Below, piece after piece: positions 18,846 to 29,777 of a DNA stretch of 64,000 nucleotides. The stretch is taken from NCBI RefSeq assembly GCF_000819785.1, contig NZ_CDBK01000034.1, positions 26,404 through 90,403 on the forward strand, written 5' to 3'. Each line of letters opens with the position of its first letter. Position 1 is the first letter of the stretch. The notes below the pieces were generated by a model. That model was not told the origin of the DNA. It ran no database searches and worked only from the letters and a program-made list of their open reading frames with translations. A program made the translations under genes and the position numbers. The DNA is from Aeromonas caviae (GTDB taxonomy: Bacteria; Pseudomonadota; Gammaproteobacteria; Enterobacterales; Aeromonadaceae).

Positions 18846-21706
18846 CAGGCAAATTGACGCGTTTCGCCGTCACCCTCGACGTTGGTGACGCAGCGGCCAC
18901 AGATCTCTTCATGGCCCGCAATGGTGCCCACGTCTTCCACATGGTGCCAGCAGCGGTCGCACTTGGCGGCGGCAGACTGGGCCACGCAGAGCCACAGGTC
19001 ATCGCGCTCGGTCGCTACGGCCTCTGCCGGTGCGGCATCGACGCTGACTACCTTGGCCTTGGAGGTGAGCAGCACGAAGCGCAGCTCATCGGCCAGGGCG
19101 TTCAGACGCGCGGCCAGCTCCGGCTTGGCGAACAGGGTCAGCTCGGCCTGCAGAGAACCACCGATGCGCTTCTCGCCACGGGCCACTTCCAGCGCCTTGT
19201 TCACTTCACCGCGCACGGTGAGGATCTCGGCCCAGAACTCGTCGTTCAGCACTTCGCCCGCTTCCAGCCCGAACAGGCCGTCGTACCACTCCTCGGTGAA
19301 GACGAACTCGCCGCGCTCGCCCGGCAGCAGAGCCCAGATCTCGTCGGCGGTGAAGCTCATAATGGGCGCCATCCAGCGCACCATGGCCTCAGCGATGTGA
19401 TAGAGGGCGGTCTGGCAGGAGCGACGGGCCAGGCTGTCGGCCTTGGCGGTGTACTGACGATCCTTGATGACGTCCAAGTAGAAGGAACCCATCTCGATGG
19501 AGCAGAACTGCATTAGCTTCTGGGTCACGCCGTGGAAGTTGTACTCATCGAACGCGGCTACGATCTCGGCTTGTACCGCTTTGGCACGGCCCACTGCCCA
19601 GCGATCCACCACCACCATCTCGGCAGGCGCCACCATGTCGGTCGCCGGATTGAAACCGTTCAGGTTGGCCAGCAGGAAACGGGCAGTGTTGCGGATACGA
19701 CGATAGGCGTCGGCGGAGCGCTTGAGGATCTCGTCGGAGACGGTCATCTCACCGGTGTAGTCAGTGCTCGCTACCCACAGACGCAGGATGTCGGCACCCA
19801 GCTTGTTCATCACGTCCTGAGGGCTTACCACGTTGCCGATGGACTTGGACATCTTGCGGCCCTGACCGTCCACGGTGAAGCCGTGAGTCAGCACCTGGTT
19901 GTAGGGTGCCTTGTCCTTCATGGCGACGCCGATCATCAGGGAGGACATGAACCAGCCACGGTGCTGGTCAGAGCCTTCCAGATACATGTCGGCCGGCTTG
20001 CCGTTGAACTCGGGACGGGCGTCGACCACGGAGGCGTGGGTAGAACCGGAGTCAAACCAGACGTCCAGGGTATCAGGCACCTTCTCGTAGTTGTCGGCGT
20101 CCGCGCCCAGCAGCTCGGCCTTGTCCAGATCCCACCAGGCCTGGATGCCGGACTGCTCGACCCGCTTGGCCACCTCTTCCATCAGGCGCACGGACTCCGG
20201 GTGCAGCGCCTGGGTATCCTTGTGAACGAACAGGGAGATGGGCACGCCCCAGGTACGCTGACGGGAGATGCACCAGTCAGGACGGTTCTCGACCATCGCC
20301 TGGATGCGATTCTTGCCCCAGGCCGGAACCCAGCCGCTCTGGCCATGCTGGGCAATGCCCTCTTTCTCGATACGCTCGATCTCTTCCAGAGCACGCTTGC
20401 GCAGACCCTTCTGCTCCATGCTGATGAACCACTGGGGGGTGGCACGGAAGATGATCGGGGTCTTGTGACGCCAGCAATGCGGGTAGGAGTGGTTGAATAC
20501 CTTGTGATGCAGCAGGGCGCCGCGCTCGGTCAGCACCTCGACCACGGCCGCATTGGCCTTGAACACGTGCTGGCCGGCAAACAGTTCGGTATCCGGCAGG
20601 TACACGCCGTTGCTGCCAACCGGGTTGGCCACTTCCAGACCGTACTTCTGACCGACCACGAAGTCTTCCTGACCGTGGCCAGGGGCGGTGTGCACCGCGC
20701 CGGTACCGGCGTCCAGAGTGACGTGGTCACCCAGCACCACAGGTACGTCGAAGCTGTAGAAGGGGTGGTTGAAGCGCAGCAGCTCGAGTGCGGCACCCTT
20801 GGCGTAGCCCAGGTTGTGGAAGTGCTCGATGCCGGCGCGATCCATCACGTCCTTGACCAGCTCGGCGGCCAGGATCAGACGCTCGGGATTGTCGCCCTCA
20901 ACCTGCACCAGTGCGTAGTCGAGATCGGCATGCATGGCGATGGCACGGTTGGCCGGCAGGGTCCACGGGGTGGTCGTCCAGATCACGGCAGAGAGCGCGC
21001 CCTTGCCGGTGTGGCCTTCGGCGCAATCAAACTTGGCGGCAACGGCAGCCTCGTCGACGGCCTTGAAGCGCACGTCGATGGAGGGGGAGTTCTTGTCGTA
21101 GTACTCCACTTCTGCTTCAGCCAGCGCGGAGCCGCAATCGGTACACCAGTGCACCGGCTTGGAGCCTTTGTGCAGATGGCCGTTTTCAACGATCTTGGCC
21201 ATGGAGCGGATGATGTTGGCTTCGGTGCCAAAATCCATCGTCAGGTAGGGGTGTTCCCAGTCACCCAGCACGCCCAGACGGATGAAGTCGGTCTTCTGCG
21301 CTTCGATCTGGGTTTTGGCGTATTTGCGGCACTCGGCGCGAAACTCGGCGGCGGAAACCTTCTCGCCCGGCTTGCCGACCATCCCTTCCACTTTCAGCTC
21401 GATGGGCAGACCGTGGCAATCCCAGCCCGGTACATAGGGGGAATCGAAGCCAGAAAGGCCCTTGGACTTGATGATGATGTCTTTGAGGATCTTGTTGACC
21501 GAGTGACCGATGTGAATGCTGCCGTTCGCATAGGGGGGGCCATCGTGCAGAATGAAAGAAGGCTTGCCCGCTTTGGCGCGGCGAATGGCGCCGTAAAGAT
21601 CCTGATCGTACCAACGTTTCAACATGTTGGGTTCGCGTTTGGCCAGATCGCCACGCATCGGAAACTCGGTTTCCGGCAGATTCAGGGTGTGTTTATAGTC
21701 GCTCAT
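18845..21706 (-). CDS. ileS: isoleucyl-tRNA synthetase
   Basis: 953-aa class Ia synthetase. The ATP-binding HIGH appears in [15 protein letters not shown] (near 58-72) and KMSKS in [12 protein letters not shown] (near 600). The CP1 editing domain is intact ([13 protein letters not shown]). The C-terminal zinc finger uses CDRCWHH and CGRCVTN. Length and architecture match E. coli IleS (938 aa). It overlaps ribF and lspA by single bases, so ribF-ileS-lspA-fkpB-ispH is one tightly coupled operon. Confidence 0.98.
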   Translation of the reverse strand: MSDYKHTLNLPETEFPMRGDLAKREPNMLKRWYDQDLYGAIRRAKAGKPSFILHDGPPYANGSIHIGHSVNKILKDIIIKSKGLSGFDSPYVPGWDCHGLPIELKVEGMVGKPGEKVSAAEFRAECRKYAKTQIEAQKTDFIRLGVLGDWEHPYLTMDFGTEANIIRSMAKIVENGHLHKGSKPVHWCTDCGSALAEAEVEYYDKNSPSIDVRFKAVDEAAVAAKFDCAEGHTGKGALSAVIWTTTPWTLPANRAIAMHADLDYALVQVEGDNPERLILAAELVKDVMDRAGIEHFHNLGYAKGAALELLRFNHPFYSFDVPVVLGDHVTLDAGTGAVHTAPGHGQEDFVVGQKYGLEVANPVGSNGVYLPDTELFAGQHVFKANAAVVEVLTERGALLHHKVFNHSYPHCWRHKTPIIFRATPQWFISMEQKGLRKRALEEIERIEKEGIAQHGQSGWVPAWGKNRIQAMVENRPDWCISRQRTWGVPISLFVHKDTQALHPESVRLMEEVAKRVEQSGIQAWWDLDKAELLGADADNYEKVPDTLDVWFDSGSTHASVVDARPEFNGKPADMYLEGSDQHRGWFMSSLMIGVAMKDKAPYNQVLTHGFTVDGQGRKMSKSIGNVVSPQDVMNKLGADILRLWVASTDYTGEMTVSDEILKRSADAYRRIRNTARFLLANLNGFNPATDMVAPAEMVVVDRWAVGRAKAVQAEIVAAFDEYNFHGVTQKLMQFCSIEMGSFYLDVIKDRQYTAKADSLARRSCQTALYHIAEAMVRWMAPIMSFTADEIWALLPGERGEFVFTEEWYDGLFGLEAGEVLNDEFWAEILTVRGEVNKALEVARGEKRIGGSLQAELTLFAKPELAARLNALADELRFVLLTSKAKVVSVDAAPAEAVATERDDLWLCVAQSAAAKCDRCWHHVEDVGTIAGHEEICGRCVTNVEGDGETRQFA

Positions 21707-22680
21707 CAGTCCTGGGTTCCCTTCTTTTCTAAAAGAGTGCTGGGTAAATGAAATTGTGGCAGCCCGAACCAGGCTCGGGCCGCCAGGGCATCTCGTTCGA
21801 TCTGCTCTTTCAAGGCGGTGAAAGAGTCAAATTTCTGCTCTTCGCGCAGCTTGTGGCGAAGCAGCACCTTGACCTGCTGACCATATAGATCACCAGAAAA
21901 ATCAAATAGATGTACTTCCAATCTGGCTTGTGTACCGCTCAAGGTCGGACGTACACCCACATTGGCGACACCGGGGAAAGTCTTGCCGGAACATATCACT
22001 TCCACCGCAAACACGCCACCGACCGGGACAACCTGGCGTTTGAGGGCCAGATTCGCGGTGGGAAAACCTATGGTGCGCCCCAGCTTGTCGCCATGGGCCA
22101 CCCGGCCGCTGATGGCATAGGGGCGACCGAGCATCAACTCCACCTCCGCCATGCGACCCGCTTTGAGGGCCTCGCGCACCAGGGTGCTGCTGACCCGCTG
22201 GCGGGAAAGCTGGAAACTCTGGGTGCTGATCACCTCGAACCCGAAGCGCCGACCGGCCTCCTCCAGCAGGTGGAAGTCCCCTTCCCGCCCCTTGCCGAAG
22301 CGAAAATCGTCGCCGACCACCAGATAGTGCACGCCGAGTTTCTCCACCAGCAGTTGCTCGATGAAGGTGCAGGCCGCCTGCTCGGCAAAACGATGGGTGA
22401 AACGCACGCAGAGCATGCGATCGATCTGCATTCCCTTGAGGGCCTCGTACTTCTCCCGCCAGCGGCTGAGGCGGGCGGGCGCGGCACTGCCCGCAAACAG
22501 CTCCAGCGGCTGGGGTTCGAACAACATGACGCAGGCGGGCAGGCCAAGTTGGGCTGCCTTCTCCTGCAAGCGGGCCAACACCGCGTGGTGCCCCTGATGA
22601 ACCCCATCGAAGTTGCCTATGGTCAATACACAGCCCCGGTGACGGGGCTTGATATTGTGAATGCCGCGAATAAGCTCCAT
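21706..22680 (-). CDS. ribF: bifunctional riboflavin kinase / FAD synthetase
   Basis: 324 aa from ATG 22680 ([10 protein letters not shown]), matching the E. coli RibF start. An in-frame extension of 57 codons upstream lies in non-conserved promoter sequence and was rejected. The N-terminal FAD synthetase nucleotidyltransferase domain has [14 protein letters not shown]. The C-terminal kinase domain has [13 protein letters not shown]. It makes FMN and FAD from riboflavin. Confidence 0.95.
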   Translation of the reverse strand: MELIRGIHNIKPRHRGCVLTIGNFDGVHQGHHAVLARLQEKAAQLGLPACVMLFEPQPLELFAGSAAPARLSRWREKYEALKGMQIDRMLCVRFTHRFAEQAACTFIEQLLVEKLGVHYLVVGDDFRFGKGREGDFHLLEEAGRRFGFEVISTQSFQLSRQRVSSTLVREALKAGRMAEVELMLGRPYAISGRVAHGDKLGRTIGFPTANLALKRQVVPVGGVFAVEVICSGKTFPGVANVGVRPTLSGTQARLEVHLFDFSGDLYGQQVKVLLRHKLREEQKFDSFTALKEQIERDALAARAWFGLPQFHLPSTLLEKKGTQD

Positions 22681-22887
22681 CAGTGCCTTGTGCGTTGCTG
22701 CCATGGAAATCGGCGGATTATATATCAGGCAGCAGGCAGGGTCAGCCCTGCCGTTGAGCCGATTTAGCCATCCCGCCCACTTCTCGGACTCTGCCAGGAG
22801 CATCGCACCTCGTTGGCGGGCCAACCCGACAGCCCCTGAGACCGCCCCCATCGACCCTGTACTGTCCCCTCCCTTGCAGCTGGCTCC

Positions 22888-24450
22888 TTATTGCTGACCG
22901 GCTCTCAGGTGCCGTGGCCGGATCCCCAATGCCAAGAGGACAATGCCATACAGCGCTCCGCCCAGGCAGAGCAGCAGGGTCAACTCCAGGCTGGCCTTGC
23001 CCATGCTCCAGGCCCCCCATTGGGCGAGATCCGGTGACAGATAGGCCAGAAGCCCCCCCATCAAGACCGTTGCCGCCAAGAGCTTGAGGCAGAACAGCCC
23101 GGTGTTGCGGGAAGGGCGATAAACATCCTGCTGATAGAGCCCCTTGAACAGCAGTACGGCATTCAGGGTGCCGGAGCAGGCGGTCGCCAGCGCCAGCCCG
23201 ACGTAGCCGAGCGGATAGATGAAAATAAGGTTGCACACCATGTTGGCTACCATGGCCATGATGCCGATACGCACCGGCGTCCTGGTGTCCTGGCGGGCGT
23301 AATAACCGGGGGCCAGTACCTTGATGAGCATCAAGGAAAGCAGCCCCGTAGTGGAGGCCAGCAGGCTGGCACTCGACATGCTCACCTCGTGCAGACCGAA
23401 CTCACCGCGCATGAAAAGTACCCGCAGTATGGGCTCGCGCAGCACGGCGATGCCGACCATGGCTGGCAAGCCGAGCAGCATCACCATGCGCACCCCCCAA
23501 TCCATGGTGCGAGAGAAATCCGCCGGATCCGCATCCACGTGTTTTCTGGCCAGGGCAGGCAGGATCACCGTGCTGATGGCCACCGCAAAGAGGCCGAGGG
23601 GAAACTCCAGCAACCTGTCCGAGTAATAGAGATAGCTGATGGCACCGGTAGCCAGAAACGAGGCCAGCATGGTGTTGATCAGCAGGTTGATCTGGCTGAC
23701 CGACACGCCGAACAGGGCCGGGATCATCAGGGTACGGATCTTCACCACCCCGGGATGGTGCCAACCCCACTTGGGCCAGACCAGCATGTTGAGCTGGCGC
23801 AGAAAAGGATACTGGAACAAAAACTGGACCAGACCGCCGAGGAAGACACCGATCGCCAGGGAGATCTCGGGGCGCTCCATCAAGGGCGCTATCCACCAGG
23901 CCGCTGCAATCATGGTGATGTTGAGGAACACCGGCGTGAAGGAGGACACGGCAAAACGGCCAAAGGTATTGAGAATGGCCCCAGCCATGGCGGTGAAGGT
24001 AATGAACCAGAGATAGGGGAAGGTGATCTTGAGCATCAGACTGGCCAGCTCGAACTTCTCCGCCGCCGGTCCGCCATGCAGCCAGTCCCAGAACCAGCCC
24101 CAACCAAAGAGGGCCGTCAGGACACCGGAACCCAGCACCCCGAGCAAGGTGACCACGGTGACGATGCCACCCAGGGTGCCCGCCACCGCCGCCAGCAGCT
24201 CCCGAACCGCCTGCTCGTCACCATTTTTCTTGTACTCCGTCATCACGGGCACGAAGGCCTGGTTGAATGCCCCTTCGGCAAAGAGACGGCGCAAGAAGTT
24301 GGGAATGCGATTGGCGAAGAAGAAGACGTCTGCGGCCACCCCGGCACCGAGCAAATTGGCGATGACCACATCGCGCACCAAGCCCATCACACGGGATGCC
24401 AGCGTCATTCCGGACACTATCATGCCGGATTTGATCAATTTCTTACTCAA
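22888..24450 (-). CDS. murJ: lipid II flippase (MVF family)
   Basis: 520-aa polytopic protein with about 14 membrane helices that flips lipid II across the inner membrane for peptidoglycan synthesis. Family features are SGMTLASRVMGLVRDVVIA, FFFANRIPNFLRRLFAEGAF and SQINLLINTMLAS. It is divergent from rpsT, as in E. coli neighbourhoods. The 207 bp before ribF probably carries the ribF-ileS operon promoter. Confidence 0.96.
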   Translation of the reverse strand: MSKKLIKSGMIVSGMTLASRVMGLVRDVVIANLLGAGVAADVFFFANRIPNFLRRLFAEGAFNQAFVPVMTEYKKNGDEQAVRELLAAVAGTLGGIVTVVTLLGVLGSGVLTALFGWGWFWDWLHGGPAAEKFELASLMLKITFPYLWFITFTAMAGAILNTFGRFAVSSFTPVFLNITMIAAAWWIAPLMERPEISLAIGVFLGGLVQFLFQYPFLRQLNMLVWPKWGWHHPGVVKIRTLMIPALFGVSVSQINLLINTMLASFLATGAISYLYYSDRLLEFPLGLFAVAISTVILPALARKHVDADPADFSRTMDWGVRMVMLLGLPAMVGIAVLREPILRVLFMRGEFGLHEVSMSSASLLASTTGLLSLMLIKVLAPGYYARQDTRTPVRIGIMAMVANMVCNLIFIYPLGYVGLALATACSGTLNAVLLFKGLYQQDVYRPSRNTGLFCLKLLAATVLMGGLLAYLSPDLAQWGAWSMGKASLELTLLLCLGGALYGIVLLALGIRPRHLRAGQQ

Positions 24451-24564
24451 GACGAGGCCTCTGGAACTGTCGGAAAGAAAAGAATGCTGTTAGAATCGGC
24501 CGACAGTTTAACCGTCTCCCATCTGACACACCACCGGGGGGCGGTGTTTATTTGCACAAATCAT

Positions 24565-24593
24565 TTGACAATATGTGGTTGGGAAGGCATATT
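24565..24593 (+). promoter_or_regulatory. sigma-70 promoter for rpsT
   Basis: A perfect TTGACA at 24565-24570, a 17-bp spacer and CATATT (4/6 to consensus) at 24588-24593, about 49 bp before the rpsT start codon. Confidence 0.65.
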
Positions 24594-24641
24594 TCCGGGC
24601 CTTTTCAATACACTCGCTAAGACAGTTTTAGGAGTTTTACC

Positions 24642-24905
24642 TTGGCTAACATCAAATCTGCTAAGAAGCGTGCTCTTCAGTCAGAGAAACGTCGTCAGCA
24701 CAACGCCAGCCGTCGTTCCATGACCCGTACCTACCTGAAGAAAGTGATCGCTGCCATCGCCTCTGGTGACAAGGCTGCTGCCACTGCCGCTTTCGCTGTT
24801 GCTCAGCCGATCATGGATCGTATGGCGACCAAAGGCCTGATCCACAAGAACAAAGCTGCTCGTCACAAGAGCCGCCTGTCTGCCCAGATCAAAGCCATGG
24901 CTTAA
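24642..24905 (+). CDS. rpsT: 30S ribosomal protein S20
   Basis: 87-aa basic protein ([18 protein letters not shown]) binding 16S rRNA. It starts with TTG preceded by TAGGAG; E. coli rpsT also uses UUG, which is linked to S20 autogenous control, so this initiator is probably functional rather than an error. Monocistronic, followed directly by an intrinsic terminator. Confidence 0.98.
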   Translation: MANIKSAKKRALQSEKRRQHNASRRSMTRTYLKKVIAAIASGDKAAATAAFAVAQPIMDRMATKGLIHKNKAARHKSRLSAQIKAMA

Positions 24906-24928
24906 TCAGCATCCGCTGATGAAAGCTG

Positions 24929-24958
24929 AAAAAACCGGCCTAGTGCCGGTTTTTTATT
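24929..24958. terminator. terminator shared by rpsT and hlyU
   Basis: AAAAAA, stem CCGGC / GCCGG with a short loop, then TTTTTT. It works for rpsT on the plus strand. On the minus strand it lies at the end of hlyU. Confidence 0.88.
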
Positions 24959-25256
24959 TGGGGTCGCTACAGTACAGTCTGTGCAACAGTCCGATCATCT
25001 CACGCACTTCATGGCTGCGCAGGGAATAATAGACCGTCTGGGCTTCCTTCCTCGTCGCCACTAGCTCATCCCGGCGCAACACCGCCAGATGCTGCGACAT
25101 GGCTGACTGGCTCAATCCCAATACCTCGTTCAGCTCGCCGACCGACAGCTCCCTATCCAGCAACTGGCACAAGATAAACAGCCGTCGCTCATTGGCCAAT
25201 GCCTTGAGCAGGGTGACGGCACGCCCGGCATTCGCTTCCATCTCTTCCAATTGCAT
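24954..25256 (-). CDS. hlyU: HlyU-type ArsR-family regulator
   Basis: 100-aa winged-helix repressor family protein closely resembling Vibrio HlyU: KALANERRLFILCQLLDRELSVGEL, then LSQSAMSQHLAVLRR as the recognition helix and TRKEAQTVYY. With the start at 25256, which has GAGGAGG just upstream, the two thiols fall at Cys30 and Cys96, the pair known in HlyU/SqrR-type sensors of reactive sulphur and oxidants. Ten more codons are open upstream but have no good Shine-Dalgarno. In Vibrio, HlyU derepresses haemolysin and RTX toxin genes; targets here are unknown. Confidence 0.88.
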   Translation of the reverse strand: MQLEEMEANAGRAVTLLKALANERRLFILCQLLDRELSVGELNEVLGLSQSAMSQHLAVLRRDELVATRKEAQTVYYSLRSHEVREMIGLLHRLYCSDPK

Positions 25257-25304
25257 CTCACCCTCCTCTTCCAAGACAGGCATCATAGCGCCGTCACCGT
25301 CGAT

Positions 25305-26237
25305 TTAAAACGAGAGGCTTGCCGGCTGAATGGCCGTGAAATCCTCCTGCCCGGCAAAGAGGAAGGAGAAATCACTCTCGCATACTCGCTTGACCGCAGG
25401 ATGTTGGATCATCCGCTCGGCAAAGATGACGTAATACTCCTCCATCAGATCCTGGGTTTCACCTAGCAGCATCACCTCCTCCCCCTCCAGGATCTCTTCC
25501 CGATAGATGGTCGGAGCCATGAAGATGCCCTGGTTGAAGAAGCCGAACGCCTTCATCAGCGCCGCATCATCGAATTCTCCCAGAATACTGGGGGAAATCC
25601 CCTGCTGCTCGAACCACTGGGTCAGTTGACGACCCATGGCGGTGCGACGGCCCGGGATGAGCAGCTTGCGCTCTTCCAGGCAAGCAGGGAAAGGCTGGGA
25701 GGGCAGAGGCGCCTTGCAGAAGAAACTGACGCCGCATCCCCCCAGACGCTTGGACAGCAACCCGGCATGCTGGCTGGAGTCCACCGGGCAATCAGAGAGG
25801 ATCATGTCGAGCTTGTGCTCACTCAACTGCTCCAGGAGCAGTTCATGGGTCGACTCGAAGCAGCGCAGGTGAATGGAACCGTCATTGGGGATCACGGAGA
25901 GCAGTACCCGGCTGGCAAGACGCTTGGAGAGAGCGTCGGCGATGCCCACATCGAACAGGATCTGGCTCTCCTTGCGGTAGTTGACGATATCCAGCATCTC
26001 GTAGGAGAGGCTGAACATCTTGTCCGCATAGCGAAACACCAGTTGGCCAAGCTCGGTGGCCTCAAGGGAGCGCCCCTTTCTGATCAGCAACTTGCCGCCA
26101 AGACGCTGCTCAAGCAGTTTGATCTGACCGGTCACGGTCTGTGGGGTCAAAAAGAGGGCTTCCGCCGCCTGCGTGACGGAGCCCTTCTTCTGAGTCATCC
26201 AAAAATAGTAGAGATGGTTGTAGTTAAGGTGTGACAT
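25305..26237 (-). CDS. nhaR: NhaR LysR-type activator of nhaA
   Basis: 310 aa from [13 protein letters not shown] at 26237, matching the E. coli NhaR start; the longer open frame overlaps the neighbouring gene. N-terminal HTH ([28 protein letters not shown]) and a C-terminal Na+-responsive effector domain ([22 protein letters not shown] is typical). It senses sodium and activates nhaA. It overlaps the small upstream gene by 14 bp, so nhaA, the small gene and nhaR form one unit. Confidence 0.93.
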   Translation of the reverse strand: MSHLNYNHLYYFWMTQKKGSVTQAAEALFLTPQTVTGQIKLLEQRLGGKLLIRKGRSLEATELGQLVFRYADKMFSLSYEMLDIVNYRKESQILFDVGIADALSKRLASRVLLSVIPNDGSIHLRCFESTHELLLEQLSEHKLDMILSDCPVDSSQHAGLLSKRLGGCGVSFFCKAPLPSQPFPACLEERKLLIPGRRTAMGRQLTQWFEQQGISPSILGEFDDAALMKAFGFFNQGIFMAPTIYREEILEGEEVMLLGETQDLMEEYYVIFAERMIQHPAVKRVCESDFSFLFAGQEDFTAIQPASLSF

Positions 26238-26628
26238 CCGATGGGGTTCCCGCACCAGGCGGGCTCCGGTAGCAGCTGAGTTCAACCGCCAGAATGTCAT
26301 ACATGTCGCTGATCGAGTCAACCTTGTTCGCGTCGAACTGTGCCTGCAGATGGGCCTTGAGACGACCAGCATCCGGCATTCGCTCGGTGCAATAGCGCTT
26401 GTTGGACAGCTTGACTCGCTCGCCGGCACGACTGCTCAGTGCCCGTTCGGCGAAGGTCTCTCCGAACCGGGCTTTTACCTGTGAGTCCCCCAGCATGAGT
26501 GCGCTGTCGACCACCCCGTTGAGATAGGCAGAACAACTTGCCGAGGTGGCATCCCGCTGACAATCAACCAGGCTATTCGCCCAGATTGCAGGGCTCGCCA
26601 GCATGACTAACCATCCTAGTTTTCTCAT
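26224..26628 (-). CDS. cysteine-rich periplasmic protein, Rap1a/Tai-like
   Basis: 134 aa with a Sec signal peptide ([17 protein letters not shown]). The mature protein has four cysteines in the pattern C-x9-C-x2-YLNGVVD ... [12 protein letters not shown] ... LSCYRS. The spacing and the C-x2-Y-x2-G-x2-D core resemble the Rap1a/Tai immunity fold (T6SS amidase immunity proteins). This is my pattern reading, not a database result. It overlaps the nhaA stop codon by 4 bp (ATGA), with a good GGAGG Shine-Dalgarno, and overlaps nhaR downstream, so it is translated within the nhaA operon. Any immunity or antiporter-related role is unproven. Confidence 0.6.
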   Translation of the reverse strand: MRKLGWLVMLASPAIWANSLVDCQRDATSASCSAYLNGVVDSALMLGDSQVKARFGETFAERALSSRAGERVKLSNKRYCTERMPDAGRLKAHLQAQFDANKVDSISDMYDILAVELSCYRSPPGAGTPSDVTP

Positions 26629-27815
26629 AACCCCTCCGTACTTTGATTCGCCTCCCGATTGGGCAGCGATATCCGCAGGGCGATGTAACCGATCACAGCC
26701 GCGAGTGTGGAACCTGCCAGGATCCCGAGGCGCGAGTAGCTGCCGTAGTCCAGTCCGCCATGCTCGAATGCCAGCGATGCGATAAACATCGACATGGTAA
26801 AGCCGATGCCACACAGAATGCTGACGGCAAAGATCTGTCTGAAGTTCACTCCTTGCGGCAGTTGGGCAATGCCTGATTTCACTGCCAGCCAGCTGATGGT
26901 GAAAATCCCGAGCGGCTTGCCGACGAAGAGCCCCAGTATGATCCCCATGGGGAGCGGATTGAGCAGAGCCGAGAAGTAGATCCCCTCCAGCGATACCCCG
27001 GCGTTGGCGAAAGCGAACAGTGGCAGGATCAGGAAGGCGCTCCAGGGGTGCAGCACATGCTCCAGATGCTTGAGTGGCGATGCGTAACGCTTGCCGTTGA
27101 GGGGGATCATGAAGCCCACGATGACCCCCGCCAGGGTCGCATGGACACCGGACTTGAGCACGGCAACCCAGAGCACCAGGCCGACCAGCATATAGAGTCC
27201 AATCCTGTCCTCACCACGGCGATTCATCCAGAGCAAGGCCAGGGTGGCCACCACACCTATCGCCAGCGCAGTCAGCGACAGTTGCTGGGTGTAGAAGAGG
27301 GCAATGATGATGATGACCCCCAGATCGTCCATGATAGCCAGCGCCAGCAAGAAGACCTTGAGGCTGGTCGGTACCCGCTTGCCCAGCAGCGCCATGACCC
27401 CGAGAGCGAAGGCGATGTCGGTTGCGGCCGGAATCGCCCAGCCAGCACGGGTAGCCTCGTCCCCGTAGTTGAAGAAGCTATAGATGAGTGCCGGTGCCAA
27501 CATGCCCCCCACGGCAGCAATGGCCGGGAAGGTTGCCTGCACCCGGGAGGAAAGCGCTCCCTCCAGCATCTCTCGCTTCACCTCGAGACCCACCAGCAGG
27601 AAGAAGATCGCCATGAAGCCATCATTGATCCAGAGCAGCAGCGGCTTGTTGATATCGAGCGCCGCGATGCGAACCTGCACCTCGGTATTGAGGAAGCTCT
27701 GATAGTGTTGCGCCAGTGCCGAATTGGCCAGGCCGATGGCAAGCAGGGCGGCCAGGATCAGAATGATCCCGGAAGCGGACTCCAGTTTGAGAAAACGCTT
27801 GAATACATCGCTCAT
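26625..27815 (-). CDS. nhaA: Na+/H+ antiporter NhaA
   Basis: 396-aa inner-membrane antiporter exchanging Na+ or Li+ for two H+, central to alkaline pH and salt homeostasis. The essential double aspartate is in [18 protein letters not shown], and the helix IV/XI discontinuous regions are recognisable ([17 protein letters not shown] and [16 protein letters not shown]). Twelve hydrophobic helices. First gene of the operon with the Rap1a/Tai-like gene and nhaR. Confidence 0.97.
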   Translation of the reverse strand: MSDVFKRFLKLESASGIILILAALLAIGLANSALAQHYQSFLNTEVQVRIAALDINKPLLLWINDGFMAIFFLLVGLEVKREMLEGALSSRVQATFPAIAAVGGMLAPALIYSFFNYGDEATRAGWAIPAATDIAFALGVMALLGKRVPTSLKVFLLALAIMDDLGVIIIIALFYTQQLSLTALAIGVVATLALLWMNRRGEDRIGLYMLVGLVLWVAVLKSGVHATLAGVIVGFMIPLNGKRYASPLKHLEHVLHPWSAFLILPLFAFANAGVSLEGIYFSALLNPLPMGIILGLFVGKPLGIFTISWLAVKSGIAQLPQGVNFRQIFAVSILCGIGFTMSMFIASLAFEHGGLDYGSYSRLGILAGSTLAAVIGYIALRISLPNREANQSTEGL

Positions 27816-28006
27816 ATCTAACTACCCATAAAATTGCATCTTTTCAGTCTAGGGCTCGAGTAGCTCAATGAAAAATCGTTTCTTACGGCTGATAACAACG
27901 AAAAAACCGAAAGCAAAACGAATAATGCCTGCTATAAGCAGGTTATCTCCCCTTTTCAGGAGCCGCCTCCCAGCCCGAAAATTGCATATTAATTCACAAA
28001 AATGCA

Positions 28007-28030
28007 AAAAGGCGCCCGCAGGCGCCTCTA
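28007..28030 (-). terminator. intrinsic terminator of lgt-thyA
   Basis: On the minus strand GAGGCGCC, a short loop and GGCGCCTTTTT form a stem with a 5-T tail, about 60 bp after thyA. The remaining 27816-28006 is a leader/promoter region of nhaA without other recognisable features. Confidence 0.85.
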
Positions 28031-28092
28031 ATAGCTGAGTGTAGATTCATCGTCACCTGAGAGACGGGGCTCGCCCCGTACTCATAACCTAC

Positions 28093-28887
28093 TCAAATGG
28101 CGACAGGCGCCTTGATCCCAGGATGGGGATCATAGCCCTGGATCTCGAAATCCTCGAATCTGTAATCGAAGATGGAGTCAGGTTTGCGCTTGATCACCAG
28201 TTGCGGCAAAGGGCGCGGCTCGCGGGTGAGTTGCAGTGCCGTCTGCTCCATGTGGTTGGAGTAGAGGTGCACGTCGCCGCCGGTCCAGACAAAGTCCCCC
28301 ACTTCCAGATCGCACTGCTGCGCCATCATGTGGGTCAGCAGCGCATAGCTGGCAATGTTGAACGGCAGGCCAAGGAAGACATCACAACTGCGCTGGTAGA
28401 GCTGGCAGGAGAGCTTGCCATCCGCCACATAGAACTGGAAGAAGGCGTGGCAGGGTGCCAACGCCATTTTGTCCAGCTCGCCCACGTTCCAGGCGGAGAC
28501 GATGATGCGGCGGGAATCCGGGTTGTGCTGGATGTCATCCACCGCCTTCTGGATCTGGTCGATGACAGACCCATCGGCCGCCGGCCAGGAGCGCCACTGG
28601 GCACCATAGACAGGCCCCAGATCACCGTGCTCGTCGGCCCACTCGTCCCAGATGCTGACACCGTGCTCTTTCAGATAGGCGGTGTTGGTATCGCCGTTGA
28701 GGAACCAGAGCAGCTCGTGAATGATGGAGCGCAGGTGGCACTTCTTGGTGGTCACCAGCGGGAATCCTTCCGCCAGATTGAAGCGCATCTGATGACCGAA
28801 CAGGGAGACGGTCCCGGTCCCGGTGCGATCGGATTTGACGGTCCCTTCATCCAGAATTTTCTGCATCAGGTCGAGATAGGCACGCAT
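28093..28887 (-). CDS. thyA: thymidylate synthase
   Basis: 264 aa, the same length as E. coli ThyA. It methylates dUMP to dTMP using methylenetetrahydrofolate. The catalytic cysteine sits in [12 protein letters not shown], and the folate/dUMP sites are visible in [21 protein letters not shown] and GDVHLYSNH. It shares one base with lgt, an order (lgt-thyA) conserved with enterobacteria. Confidence 0.98.
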   Translation of the reverse strand: MRAYLDLMQKILDEGTVKSDRTGTGTVSLFGHQMRFNLAEGFPLVTTKKCHLRSIIHELLWFLNGDTNTAYLKEHGVSIWDEWADEHGDLGPVYGAQWRSWPAADGSVIDQIQKAVDDIQHNPDSRRIIVSAWNVGELDKMALAPCHAFFQFYVADGKLSCQLYQRSCDVFLGLPFNIASYALLTHMMAQQCDLEVGDFVWTGGDVHLYSNHMEQTALQLTREPRPLPQLVIKRKPDSIFDYRFEDFEIQGYDPHPGIKAPVAI

Positions 28888-29711
28888 TACTTCGCCTCCT
28901 TGGGTGCATTGCCGAACAGACGGGGCTGCTTATAGGCGGCCCAGACCATGAGCGCACCCGCCACTATCATCGGGGTAGAGAGGATCTGGCCCATGCTGAT
29001 CTCGTTGAAGTAGAGACCCAGCTGGCTGTCAGGCTGACGAACAAACTCCACCAGGAAGCGGAACAGACCGTAGAAGAGCAGGAACATCCCGGAAATGGCG
29101 CCACGGGGTGGGTGCTTGCGCCAGAACAGGTTCAGGATGATGAAGAGCACCACCCCTTCCAGCGCGAACTGGTAAAGCTGGGACGGGTGACGCGGCTCGG
29201 GGCCAGCCTCGGGGAAGATGATGGCCCAGGGGACATCGGTCACCCGACCCCACAGCTCGCCGTTCATGAAGTTGCCGATGCGGCCAACACCGAGGCCAAA
29301 CGGAATCAGCGGCGCCACGAAATCCGCCACGGTGAAGAAGTGGCGCTGGGTTTTGTGGGCAAACCAGATCATGGCGGTGATCACCCCGATGAGGCCACCG
29401 TGGAACGACATGCCACCGGTCCATATCTTGAACAGATAGGTCGGGTCTGCGAGGAAGAGATCGAAGTTATAGAACAGCACGTAACCGATGCGCCCTCCCA
29501 GGATCACCCCGAGGAAGCCGTAGAACAGCAGATCCGAGACCTCGTTGCGGGTCCAGCCGCTGTTGGGTGCATCGGCACGGCGACCAGCCAGCCACATGGC
29601 GAAGGCAAAACCGAACAGGTACATGAGACCATACCAGCGTACCGATAATGGTCCCAAACTGAATGCTACGGGATCAATCTGCGAGAAAACCCAATATCCG
29701 TCGTGCTGCAT
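28887..29711 (-). CDS. lgt: prolipoprotein diacylglyceryl transferase
   Basis: 274 aa (from ATG 29711; a TTG four codons upstream is possible). A seven-helix membrane enzyme that moves diacylglyceryl from phosphatidylglycerol to the lipobox cysteine. Signature residues are in [22 protein letters not shown] (essential His) and [13 protein letters not shown]. The product feeds LspA, encoded at 18342-18845. Confidence 0.96.
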   Translation of the reverse strand: MQHDGYWVFSQIDPVAFSLGPLSVRWYGLMYLFGFAFAMWLAGRRADAPNSGWTRNEVSDLLFYGFLGVILGGRIGYVLFYNFDLFLADPTYLFKIWTGGMSFHGGLIGVITAMIWFAHKTQRHFFTVADFVAPLIPFGLGVGRIGNFMNGELWGRVTDVPWAIIFPEAGPEPRHPSQLYQFALEGVVLFIILNLFWRKHPPRGAISGMFLLFYGLFRFLVEFVRQPDSQLGLYFNEISMGQILSTPMIVAGALMVWAAYKQPRLFGNAPKEAK

Positions 29712-29777
29712 AGGCGGCCCCAATCATAAGAAAAGCCGCATTCTCCGATCATTCTTACGCAGTAACAAGACGGAATA

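Noticed and set aside
19532..21751. 739-codon plus-strand open frame antisense to ileS
   Set aside because: Shadow of a GC-rich real gene: no domain, no Shine-Dalgarno, codon positions mirror ileS.
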